Below, piece after piece: positions 6,260 to 13,512 of a DNA stretch of 15,656 bases. Source of the stretch: Clostridiales bacterium. GTDB lineage: Bacteria > Bacillota > Clostridia > Oscillospirales > Oscillospiraceae. The position numbers and the translations under genes are program-made. Every line of letters begins with the position of its first letter. The stretch's first letter is position 1. The notes under the pieces were generated by a model. The model was given only the letters and a program-made list of their open reading frames with translations. It did no database searches and was not told the origin of the DNA. The stretch spans positions 1-15,656 of the forward strand of contig DYBL01000035.1 of NCBI GenBank assembly GCA_019418625.1, written 5' to 3'.

Positions 6260-7330
6260 ATGAAAAAACTGCTCTCTCTGTTTTGCACACTGTCCCTGTC
6301 TGCCGCACTTCTGGCCGGATGCTCCGGCGGAAACGGCAACACCAATGCAGCGGCGGATGGTGCGGAGTCCACTTCTCCGACCTTAACGGAGCCGGAAACT
6401 ACGTCCCAGCAGGAGACGGCTGCTCCGGTGGATGTCAATGTGATGGCCCTCAAGGGGCCTACTGCCATGGGCATGGTGGAATTCATGAGCCAGGCAGACA
6501 CGGGCGAACTCACCGACAACAACTATCACTTCAGCATCACCGCGGCCACCGATGAGGTCTCCGCCGCTCTGGCCCAAGGGACTACGGATCTTGCTGCGGT
6601 CCCGGCCAATCTGGCTTCCGTCCTCTATAACAACACCGAGGGCGGCGTGCAGGTGCTGGCCATCAACACCCTGGGTGTGCTTTACATCGTAGAGAGCGGC
6701 GATACCGTCCACTCTGTGGAGGATCTGCGGGGCAAGACCATCTACGCCAGCGGAAAGGGCAATACGCCGGAGTATGCCCTCAACTATGTGCTGACCCAGA
6801 ACGGCATTGACCCGGCCTCCGATGTGACTATCGAGTGGAAGAGCGAACAGGCTGAGTGCCTGTCGGCCCTTATGGCGGAGGAGAACACCATCGCCATGCT
6901 GCCTCAGCCCTTCGTCACCACCGCTCAGACAAAGAGCGAAAATATCCGTGTGGCGCTGGATCTGACCGAGGAGTGGGACGAGATCCAGGCGGAGAGCGAC
7001 GCCCCCTCCACGCTGGTCACCGGTGTGGTGGTTGGCCGCACGGAGTTTGTAGCGGAGCACCCTGAAGCGGTCTCCGCGTTCCTGGAGCACTACCGGGCGT
7101 CGGTGGAGTATGTGAACGCCAATGTGGATGAAGCCGCACAGCTCGTAGGCCAGTATGAGATCGTCGCCGCAGAAGTGGCACAGAAGGCCCTGCCGGAGTG
7201 CAATATTGTCTTTATCGAGGGTGTGGAGATGAAGGACAGCCTCTCCGGGTATCTTTCCGTCCTGTTTGAGCAGAACCCCAAATCTGTGGGCGGTGCCCTG
7301 CCCGATGATGCCTTCTACTACAGCCGCTGA
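6260..7330 (+). CDS. ABC transporter substrate-binding lipoprotein 1 (NMT1/TauA-like)
   Basis: 356 residues from the ATG at 6260 with AAAGGAAG upstream; the reading frame stays open further upstream but only as overlap with the CRP1 gene. Lipoprotein signal peptide: MKKLLSLFCTLSLSAALLAG then the modified Cys21. A Ser/Thr/Glu/Gly-rich linker runs to about residue 55. The body resembles the NMT1/SsuA/TauA class: GPTAMGMVEFM, an ALAQGTTDLAAVPANLASVLYN segment, then SVEDLRGKTIYASGKGNTPEY, and a late EHPEAVSAFLEHYRASVEYV helix. The C-terminus GGALPDDAFYY is shared with SBP2. Members of this class bind nitrate, sulfonates, pyrimidine precursors and others; the ligand here is not predictable. It sits in the outer face of the membrane and feeds permease 1. 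Confidence 0.85.
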   Translation: MKKLLSLFCTLSLSAALLAGCSGGNGNTNAAADGAESTSPTLTEPETTSQQETAAPVDVNVMALKGPTAMGMVEFMSQADTGELTDNNYHFSITAATDEVSAALAQGTTDLAAVPANLASVLYNNTEGGVQVLAINTLGVLYIVESGDTVHSVEDLRGKTIYASGKGNTPEYALNYVLTQNGIDPASDVTIEWKSEQAECLSALMAEENTIAMLPQPFVTTAQTKSENIRVALDLTEEWDEIQAESDAPSTLVTGVVVGRTEFVAEHPEAVSAFLEHYRASVEYVNANVDEAAQLVGQYEIVAAEVAQKALPECNIVFIEGVEMKDSLSGYLSVLFEQNPKSVGGALPDDAFYYSR

Positions 7331-7336
7331 GTTTTC

Positions 7337-8086
7337 ATGAGACGCCCTCGAACCATACGCGCCTGGGCGGTGCTCGTCTGGCTTGCCCTTTGGCAGCTGG
7401 GCGCTATGGCGATCGACCAGCAGATCATCCTGGTTTCTCCGCTGCGGGTGCTGTCCCGGCTCTGGGAGTTGATCCCCACACCGGATTTCTGGGGGAGCAT
7501 CGCCTACTCCCTGGTGCGGATCACCGCAGGCTTCCTTCTGGGGGTGGCGGCGGGCACGGTGCTGGCGGCCCTCTCCGCGCGGTTTCGCCGGGTGGAGGAG
7601 CTGCTGGCCCCCGCCATGCTGGCCATCAAGTCCATCCCGGTGGCCTCGTTCATCATCCTGGCCCTGATCCTGTTTTCCTCCCGGAATCTGGCGGTACCCA
7701 TCTCATTTCTGATCGTCCTGCCTGTACTCTATTCCAATGTCCTGGGCGGCATCCGGGCTGCTGACTCACAGCTGATGGAGATGGCCCGTGTATTCCGCAT
7801 CCCGGTGGGGCGGAGCATCCGCTATGTGTATTTGCCCCAGGTGATGCCCTATTTCCTGTCGGCCTGCGGCTCCGCTCTGGGCCTGTGCTGGAAGTCAGGG
7901 ATTGCCGCGGAGGTCATCGGTATGCCGGAGGGCTCTATCGGCGAGCAGCTCCAGCAGGCCAAGGTCTATCTGGATACCCCGGACCTGTTTGCCTGGACTC
8001 TGGTGATTGTGCTGGTGAGCCTGGCCTTTGAGCGGGCGTTCCTGGCGCTGCTGCGGCGGGGCGCCAGAGCGATGGAGAGGATGTGA
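7337..8086 (+). CDS. ABC transporter permease 1
   Basis: 249 residues with about six hydrophobic segments, the size and layout of SsuC/TauC-type permeases (BPD_transp_1 domain). The cytoplasmic EAA loop that docks the ATPase is visible as MEMARVFRIPVGRSIRYVYLP at about residues 150-170. The next segment is GIAAEVIGMPEGSIGEQL. Only 6 nt separate it from the SBP1 stop and there is no good ribosome binding site, so translation is probably coupled. Forms the membrane channel for the SBP1 ligand together with ATPase 1. Confidence 0.88.
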   Translation: MRRPRTIRAWAVLVWLALWQLGAMAIDQQIILVSPLRVLSRLWELIPTPDFWGSIAYSLVRITAGFLLGVAAGTVLAALSARFRRVEELLAPAMLAIKSIPVASFIILALILFSSRNLAVPISFLIVLPVLYSNVLGGIRAADSQLMEMARVFRIPVGRSIRYVYLPQVMPYFLSACGSALGLCWKSGIAAEVIGMPEGSIGEQLQQAKVYLDTPDLFAWTLVIVLVSLAFERAFLALLRRGARAMERM

Positions 8087-8089
8087 GCC

Positions 8090-8671
8090 ATGGAGGACAT
8101 TGTGATCCGAAACCTGTGCAAGTCCTTTGCTGGAAAGCCGGTACTGCGGGATTTCTCCGCCGTACTCCCGGTCGGGCAGGTGACCGGCCTCATGGCCCCG
8201 TCCGGGGCGGGCAAGACCACTTTGCTGCGTATCCTGATGGGGCTGGAGCGGCCGGACGGCGGCACCATAGACGGCCTTGCCGGCCTGCGGCTCAGCGCGG
8301 TCTTTCAGGAGGACCGGCTCTGTGACAATCTGGACCCGTCCGCAAATATCCGCCTGATCAATCCGACCCTGGGACGGAGAGAAACGGAGGACGCCTTGGC
8401 GGCGGTGGGGCTGGCCGGCTGTCTGCGGCAGCCAGCCCGGGAACTCTCCGGCGGAATGCGCCGCCGGGTGGCGATCTTGCGGGCACTGCTGGCGGAATAC
8501 GACCTGCTCTTCCTGGATGAGCCGTTCAAGGGTCTGGACCGGGAGACCAAAGAAACCGTGATGGCGGACACACGCCGGCGCTGCGCTGGACGGACAGTGC
8601 TCCTGGTCACCCATGATGTTGCGGAGCTGGATGCCATGGGCGCGGTTGTACGGCTTGATTTGAGTACATGA
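8090..8671 (+). CDS. ABC transporter ATP-binding protein 1 (short form)
   Basis: 193 residues, shorter than the usual ~240-260 of SsuB/TauB-type ATPases; the protein stops soon after the H-loop. Walker A is APSGAGKTT (36-44), with Ala in place of the usual first Gly. Q-loop VFQE (Q73), signature LSGGM (119-123), Walker B LLFLDE (139-144) and the switch His in VTHD (H175) are all present, so it should be catalytically competent. What is lost is the C-terminal extension. Last gene of the CRP1-ABC1 operon, 3 nt after the permease stop and followed by a strong terminator. Confidence 0.88.
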   Translation: MEDIVIRNLCKSFAGKPVLRDFSAVLPVGQVTGLMAPSGAGKTTLLRILMGLERPDGGTIDGLAGLRLSAVFQEDRLCDNLDPSANIRLINPTLGRRETEDALAAVGLAGCLRQPARELSGGMRRRVAILRALLAEYDLLFLDEPFKGLDRETKETVMADTRRRCAGRTVLLVTHDVAELDAMGAVVRLDLST

Positions 8672-8687
8672 GCGCCTATCCGCAAAC

Positions 8688-8736
8688 AGGGAGACCCCGC
8701 ACCTCAAGGTGCAGGGTCTCCCTTTGCATTTATTTT
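8688..8736. terminator. Terminator between ATPase 1 and the convergent activase gene
   Basis: AGGGAGACCC (8688-8697) pairs with GGGTCTCCCT (8714-8723), and inside it GCACCT (8699-8704) pairs with AGGTGC (8707-8712) after one mismatch. A T-rich run follows on the plus strand (to about 8736). It separates two convergent units and may act in both directions. Confidence 0.85.
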
Positions 8737-11700
8737 CAAGACAAATAGTACAAGAACGAACGAAGGCGCGACCGGGCAGCCTCATCCCAGTCGTGATCCA
8801 TGGCCAGGTGGAAGTGCGGTACGCCGTCCAGCGCACCGGTCATCTCCAAGATCGCGGTGGTATTTTCATATCTGGGCGCCATGGTCAGCACCCCGGCGCA
8901 CCGTCCGCCTAACTCCAGCCCTTTAGCCAAACGATGCCGGCCATTGGCTCCGGAAAATCCGGGCAGAAGGCGGTCTGCGGAGGAGCGCAGAGACTCCAGT
9001 TCAGGGGAAAAACTGCTGCGGGGGCCCAGCAGACGGCCGAGTACTTCCACGCGGCCCGCCCACTCCCGGCAGGCCGAGCTTCCCGCATCCCGCCAGAGGA
9101 ACCACAGATATTCGCTCAGCGGCGCCCGGAGCAGCCGCCAGCCCTCCTGTTCCAGTGTATCGGGGACGCCGTCATGAAGGGTGAAGAGGGTGAACGGCTC
9201 ACCCACGATCCCAAGCGTCCGTCCCTCCGGCGGAATGGCGCCGATGTGCGCCGCAAGGGTTTCCAGCTCTGCCCAGCCTGGCACACCCGCCGGAGCCAGT
9301 GCGTCCCGCTGTTCCGGCGGAGCGCATAGCAGAAGATCTCCGGTGAGGAGTGCCCGGAACAGCTGATCCGGCTCCGGGCAGCGCTCCGGAATCGTCTCCA
9401 GCTCCGGCGCGATGACCTTCACACGGCAAAGCCCCCGGCGTTCCAATACCGTCTCCACGCCCCAGGGGTATTGCCCGTCTACCTCCGCGCCCTGGGTGGA
9501 GGGGAGAAGCACCTGAAACGGGCCGCTCTCCGCTTCCGCCGCCGTCAGGACGCCGCCCAGCAGGGCCGGGAACGGTAAATACTCCTTGGAGCTGGTTTCC
9601 GCCCTCCCCAGCGGCAGGGTGGTACTGTCGAGCCGCAGGGTGCGCGTCTCCGTTTTCCAGGCCGCCTCACAATATGCGCGGAGATAAGCGGTAAACGGCG
9701 GAAGGTCAGGCACGAGCAGCGGCCCTCCGGTTCTCTCCGGCACGGCGGCCACCGCAGTAGGGCGGTGTACCACGGAGGTGAGGGAAAAGCCCGCCGGAAG
9801 CGGCTGGGCAGGGCGGCCCTCCAGGCTCTGAAGAAACGCCTCGATCCGTGTGATCACGCCCACGGGAGAGAAATGCTCGTCCACCTCGATCTGCAGATAG
9901 GGCTTGTCTCCCATTTCCTTCCGAAACAGATAGGAAAGCATGGTGTCCGGGCCGCAGCCGTGGTTGGTCAGATAGACGGCATACAGGTTTGGATGATGGG
10001 CCACGAGCTTGGCCCCGGACAGGATGTGCTGACCAAAGGGCCAGTACAGATTGGGGTAGTCCTCCGACAGATCCAGGTCGTGGGCGGGCAAGTGGGACAG
10101 GGTGATGACCTTATGCCCGCGCTCCAGCAGCAGCCGGGGAATACCCATGTTGAGCACCGGATCGGAAAGGCCGTAGTTCCGGGTAATGAGTACCAGCACC
10201 TTGTCGTCCGGTCTGAGGGACGCCAGCAGTTCCTGCCCCTGCTTCTCCACCGCCGCGGTATGCCGCCGCACCGCCTTGGCCCCGGATAGCAGGGCGGGCA
10301 GACAGCGCGGCTTTGGTATTCCCAGCTGCTTCCCGACGCCCAGCATGGCGGAGGCCATTGCCTCCTGTCCAAAGTCCAGGTCGAACACCGGGCTGAGCAG
10401 GGTGATTCCCCGCCGCTCCAGATCCAGGGCATTGGCCGCCAGCCGGGGCGCGGTCTGCATATAGACACAGCCATAATTGTGCTCTACATGGGAGGACTCG
10501 TGCTTCATGGTGTGGACAGAGGGCATGAAGATATAGTCCACGCCCTGTTCCGCCAGCCATGCCATGTGGCCGTGGAGCAGCTTCACCGGGTAACAGGTCT
10601 CCGCCTGGGCAGTCTGCTGGGCCAGCCGGATGATCTCCTCATTTGTGGGCGGAGAGAGCAGGACATTGAATCCCAAGTTCCGGAAAAATGCATTTGCCAT
10701 GGGGAAGAATTTGTGGATCACCAGCGCATAGGGGACGCCCACCATCTTTTTCCCTGGGACCCGGATGGGGTCATACCCCTCCAGCAGCAGCGCCCCCGCC
10801 CGCTGGTAGAAGGCGATGTTCTCCGCCACCCCTGGCCCGGCGGCGTGTTCCGCCCCGGTCGCTGTGTCAAATCCGTGGAAGCAGGACGGGCCGCGGACTG
10901 ACTCCAGCGCCAGCAGGGCCGCTCCATAGGCGCCGCTGATGGGGAAACAGGGTGAAACTGTGAGCCGCTCCCCCAATTCCTGCTGAAAGGCGGCCACGAT
11001 CCCGGGATTGTAGGCAACACCGCCCTGAAGCACCACGCGGCTTCCGACAGGCTTGGCCCCAACGACCTTGTGGAGGTAGTTGCGGACAATGGACCGGCAC
11101 AGGCCAGCCGCCACCTCTGCCTGGGAGGCGCCCCGGGAGAGTGCGGACTGGATGGCTGTCTCGATAAACACCGTACACCGCTCTCCCAGCTCCACCGCGC
11201 TGGGCGCGCTGAGGGCCAGAGGGCCGAACTCCGCCAATGGGATACCCATGCGCGCGGCCTGCTCTTCTACAAAGGAGCCGGTTCCGGCGGCGCAGATCCT
11301 GTTCATCTGAAAGTCGGCCACCTGTCCGCCCCGTAGGGAGATATACTTGGAGTCCTGCCCTCCGATCTCAAAGACCGTATCCACATCCGGCGACCAGTGG
11401 ACAGCCGCCCGAGCTTGGGCGGTAATCTCATCCCGCACGGCGTCTGCCCCGATGAGGCGGCCAATGCGCTCCCGGCCGGAGCCGGTGACGCCCACTGCCA
11501 GGAAGGACACCGGCCCAAAGCGTTCATGGATGACATCCAGGCCCCGGCGCACCGCCCCCTCCGGGTCCCCGGCTGTGCGGAGATACTGGTAGTCGATCAG
11601 CGTACCGTCCCGGCCGGTGAGCACCAGATCCGTGCTGGTGGACCCCACATCAATCCCCAGGACACACCCATCCGGCGGGATGGTACCGGTGGCCGCGGGG

Positions 11701-12599
11701 ACAGACGGAGGTGTACCGGGAAGTACGCGCAGCGCCGGCTGACGGCACAGCCGATCCCCACCTTCCAGCGCCCCGCCGCATAAACTGGCCAGCAGTTCCC
11801 CCATAGAGCAGGTGGCGGTCTCCATGGCTGCCTCCGCGGCTCCCGCGGCGCCGGCGTAAGGGAATTTCTCCGGCAGGATCAGCTCTGCTTCCGTCAATCC
11901 GAAGACCTCCCGCACAGCCTGGATCACACCCTGATTATGCCCGATGCCGCCGCACAGGGCCACGGGCTTTTCCACGGGAAGCCCCCGGACGATCACCGCC
12001 TTGTAGTTGCGCACCATGGCGTAGCAAAGGCCCAGGAGGATGTCCGGTGTGGGCACCCCCTCCTGCTGCCGGTGGATGATGTCCGTTTTGGCGAAGACCG
12101 CGCAGCGGCCGGAGAGCCTTGGGATGGAGCGGGCCTGCCCCACCAGGCGGGAGTAGTCCTCCAGTTTCAGTCCCAGCCGGGACATCTGATCCTCAAAGAA
12201 GGAGCCGGTACCTCCGGCGCAGTGTTCATTTACCGCAAACCGGGGCGGGGTGTTCTGATCCAAGCCGGTGAGGAAGCGGGCGCTCTGGCTGCCGATCTCA
12301 ATGGCGGAGCGGGCTTCCGGGGCCAACAGCCGAACGCCGAGGTGGATGGCTGGGATCTCCCCCAGCACGGCCAGGGCATCGCACCCCTCTTTCAGCCGGT
12401 CGCCCGCGTTTCCGGTGATGACCACCGGGCAGCCGCAGGCCCCCGGGTCCGCGGCTAAAAGCGCCCCCAGCAGACGGCGGGCGCTCTGAACCACCGCTCC
12501 ATAGTGGAAAGCCGTTTTTTCCCAAAGGAACTTTCCCTCCGGGGAAAGCAGGACGAGCTTCAATGTGGCGTTTCCACAATCTAATCCGATTCCGTTCAT
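8736..12599 (-). CDS. Double BadF/BcrA-type activase fused to DUF2229/HgdB-like domains
   Basis: 1287 residues from the ATG at 12599, chosen because GGGAGG lies 6 nt upstream; an in-frame ATG 6 nt earlier abuts the GGAGG. Activase domain 1 is about 1-262, with Fe-S ligand Cys127 (HCAGGTGSF) and Cys166 (RCAVF). Activase domain 2 is about 311-565: ATP-fold start LGIDVGSTSTD, EIGGQDSKY (411-419), Cys436 (ICAAGTGSF) and Cys475 (ERCTVF). The DUF2229/HgdB-like part, about 619-925, has Cys669 (ETCYP), Cys711 (YGCVY) and Cys882 (HGCGPD), the spacing expected for a bound [4Fe-4S]. A less conserved D-component-like region runs to the end. Activases of 2-hydroxyacyl-CoA dehydratases hydrolyse ATP to push low-potential electrons into a partner enzyme. 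No dehydratase subunit is in the window. It is a single-gene unit divergent from CRP2, sharing operator E. The electron acceptor is unknown. Confidence 0.88.
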   Translation of the reverse strand: MNGIGLDCGNATLKLVLLSPEGKFLWEKTAFHYGAVVQSARRLLGALLAADPGACGCPVVITGNAGDRLKEGCDALAVLGEIPAIHLGVRLLAPEARSAIEIGSQSARFLTGLDQNTPPRFAVNEHCAGGTGSFFEDQMSRLGLKLEDYSRLVGQARSIPRLSGRCAVFAKTDIIHRQQEGVPTPDILLGLCYAMVRNYKAVIVRGLPVEKPVALCGGIGHNQGVIQAVREVFGLTEAELILPEKFPYAGAAGAAEAAMETATCSMGELLASLCGGALEGGDRLCRQPALRVLPGTPPSVPAATGTIPPDGCVLGIDVGSTSTDLVLTGRDGTLIDYQYLRTAGDPEGAVRRGLDVIHERFGPVSFLAVGVTGSGRERIGRLIGADAVRDEITAQARAAVHWSPDVDTVFEIGGQDSKYISLRGGQVADFQMNRICAAGTGSFVEEQAARMGIPLAEFGPLALSAPSAVELGERCTVFIETAIQSALSRGASQAEVAAGLCRSIVRNYLHKVVGAKPVGSRVVLQGGVAYNPGIVAAFQQELGERLTVSPCFPISGAYGAALLALESVRGPSCFHGFDTATGAEHAAGPGVAENIAFYQRAGALLLEGYDPIRVPGKKMVGVPYALVIHKFFPMANAFFRNLGFNVLLSPPTNEEIIRLAQQTAQAETCYPVKLLHGHMAWLAEQGVDYIFMPSVHTMKHESSHVEHNYGCVYMQTAPRLAANALDLERRGITLLSPVFDLDFGQEAMASAMLGVGKQLGIPKPRCLPALLSGAKAVRRHTAAVEKQGQELLASLRPDDKVLVLITRNYGLSDPVLNMGIPRLLLERGHKVITLSHLPAHDLDLSEDYPNLYWPFGQHILSGAKLVAHHPNLYAVYLTNHGCGPDTMLSYLFRKEMGDKPYLQIEVDEHFSPVGVITRIEAFLQSLEGRPAQPLPAGFSLTSVVHRPTAVAAVPERTGGPLLVPDLPPFTAYLRAYCEAAWKTETRTLRLDSTTLPLGRAETSSKEYLPFPALLGGVLTAAEAESGPFQVLLPSTQGAEVDGQYPWGVETVLERRGLCRVKVIAPELETIPERCPEPDQLFRALLTGDLLLCAPPEQRDALAPAGVPGWAELETLAAHIGAIPPEGRTLGIVGEPFTLFTLHDGVPDTLEQEGWRLLRAPLSEYLWFLWRDAGSSACREWAGRVEVLGRLLGPRSSFSPELESLRSSADRLLPGFSGANGRHRLAKGLELGGRCAGVLTMAPRYENTTAILEMTGALDGVPHFHLAMDHDWDEAARSRLRSFLYYLS

Positions 12600-12623
12600 C
12601 GTCATCCTCCCATTCCGCGCTCG

Positions 12624-12652
12624 TTGACATTTGCCAGGCAAAGCGCTATAAT
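12624..12652 (+). promoter_or_regulatory. Perfect consensus promoter of CRP2
   Basis: TTGACA (12624-12629), 17 bp, TATAAT (12647-12652), on the plus strand. Both hexamers are consensus. Predicted start point about 12659, inside operator E. Confidence 0.85.
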
Positions 12653-12654
12653 GC

Positions 12655-12672
12655 GGTTAGTATTTACTAACC
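12655..12672. promoter_or_regulatory. Operator E: GGTTAG-N6-CTAACC palindrome shared by CRP2 and the activase gene
   Basis: GGTTAG (12655-12660), spacer tattta, CTAACC (12667-12672). It covers the plus-strand start point of CRP2 and overlaps the likely minus-strand -10 of the activase gene. One bound protein could therefore control both directions. Confidence 0.8.
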
Positions 12673-12698
12673 ATAGCAGTTTACAGCACAGTTGTCGA
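12670..12698 (-). promoter_or_regulatory. Probable promoter of the activase gene
   Basis: Read on the minus strand: TCGACA (12698-12693), 17 bp, TATGGT (12675-12670). The -10 shares three bases with the right arm of operator E. The predicted leader is about 60 nt. Confidence 0.55.
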
Positions 12699-12724
12699 TT
12701 GCCACGGCAACATGGAGGTATCTC

Positions 12725-13402
12725 ATGAACCCAATTACTACGGTGATGCGTCAGTGCCGCCTGTTTGACGGCATCCCGGAAGAGAAATATCAAAATGTAC
12801 TGGCCTGCCTTCGGGGAGAAACCAAATTGTTTCGTAAGGATGCCATCCTCCTCCAGATCGGCGAGTGCCAGAAGCGGCCCGGCGTTGTGATGGATGGGAC
12901 GCTGCGGATCTCCCTGTATAGTGAGGACGGCAATCTGGTCACCATCGAGCGGCTGGGGCGGGGGCAGGTATTTGGGGAGACTCTGGTGTGCTCCATGGCG
13001 GAGGACAGTCCCATCCAGATCGACGCGCTGACCGATGTGCAGGTGCTCTATCTGGATTTTGACCCGCTGCTTCTTCAGCAGGAATGCGCTTGCCCGCACA
13101 AAGCCCAGGTCACCGCCAACCTGCTCCGTGAAATGGGGCGGAGCGCCCTTTTTCTCAATCAGAAAATGCGGATCTTGGCCCAGAACCGGCTCCGCAACCG
13201 GATCAAGCTTTATCTCCAGATGCTCCCTGTCAAGCCCGGCGGCGAACTCCATCTGGACATGGGGCGGGGCGAACTGGCCGACTATCTGTGTGTAGACCGC
13301 AGCGCCCTCTCCCGGGAACTGGGGCGTATGCAGAAAGAGGGGATTCTCGCCTTTCAGGGCCAACAGGTGCGTATTCTGGATCAGAGTTTTCTCAGCGTAT
13401 AA
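12725..13402 (+). CDS. CRP/FNR family transcriptional regulator 2
   Basis: 225 residues from the ATG at 12725, with GGAGGT (12714-12719) 5 nt before it; this is preferred to an upstream in-frame TTG at 12692. The beta-roll effector domain covers about residues 12-115 (VVMDGTLRISLYSEDGN, LGRGQVFGE). The following segment carries CACPH (121-125), often seen in clostridial CRP/FNR proteins, before the dimer helix. The winged HTH is at about 178-215 (MGRGELADYLCVDRSALSREL). The recognition helix DRSALSRELGRM resembles that of CRP1 (SRAALFRELAAL): Arg at the CRP 180 and 185 positions, Ser at position 181. It is followed by its own terminator, so it is a single-gene unit next to the SBP2 operon. 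Effector and targets are not known; control of the neighbouring activase and ABC2 genes is plausible. Confidence 0.88.
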   Translation: MNPITTVMRQCRLFDGIPEEKYQNVLACLRGETKLFRKDAILLQIGECQKRPGVVMDGTLRISLYSEDGNLVTIERLGRGQVFGETLVCSMAEDSPIQIDALTDVQVLYLDFDPLLLQQECACPHKAQVTANLLREMGRSALFLNQKMRILAQNRLRNRIKLYLQMLPVKPGGELHLDMGRGELADYLCVDRSALSRELGRMQKEGILAFQGQQVRILDQSFLSV

Positions 13403-13407
13403 ATTTT

Positions 13408-13443
13408 GCCTGTCCGTTGCCATGGCAACGGACAGGCTTTTTT
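13408..13443 (+). terminator. Intrinsic terminator after CRP2
   Basis: A 14-bp perfect stem (GCCTGTCCGTTGCC / GGCAACGGACAGGC, loop AT) followed by TTTTTT. It makes the SBP2 operon dependent on its own promoter. Confidence 0.92.
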
Positions 13444-13469
13444 GCGGGTGCTATCATATCGCTGCAATA

Positions 13470-13487
13470 GGTTAGCTGTTGCTAACC
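13470..13487. promoter_or_regulatory. Operator F: GGTTAG-N6-CTAACC palindrome upstream of SBP2
   Basis: GGTTAG (13470-13475), spacer ctgttg, CTAACC (13482-13487). It ends about 10 nt before the ribosome binding site of SBP2. The promoter is unclear. TTGCGG (13442-13447) with CAATAG (13465-13470) at 17 bp would overlap the left arm; TATCAT (13452-13457) is an alternative -10. Confidence 0.75.
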
Positions 13488-13512
13488 AAAATTCTTGAAA
13501 GGAGAGTCGCAC

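Noticed and set aside
6260..8671. Thiamine-precursor transporter (ThiXYZ-like) from the NMT1-like SBP
   Set aside because: No TPP riboswitch-like leader is visible upstream, and NMT1-type SBPs bind many ligands; the substrate is left open.
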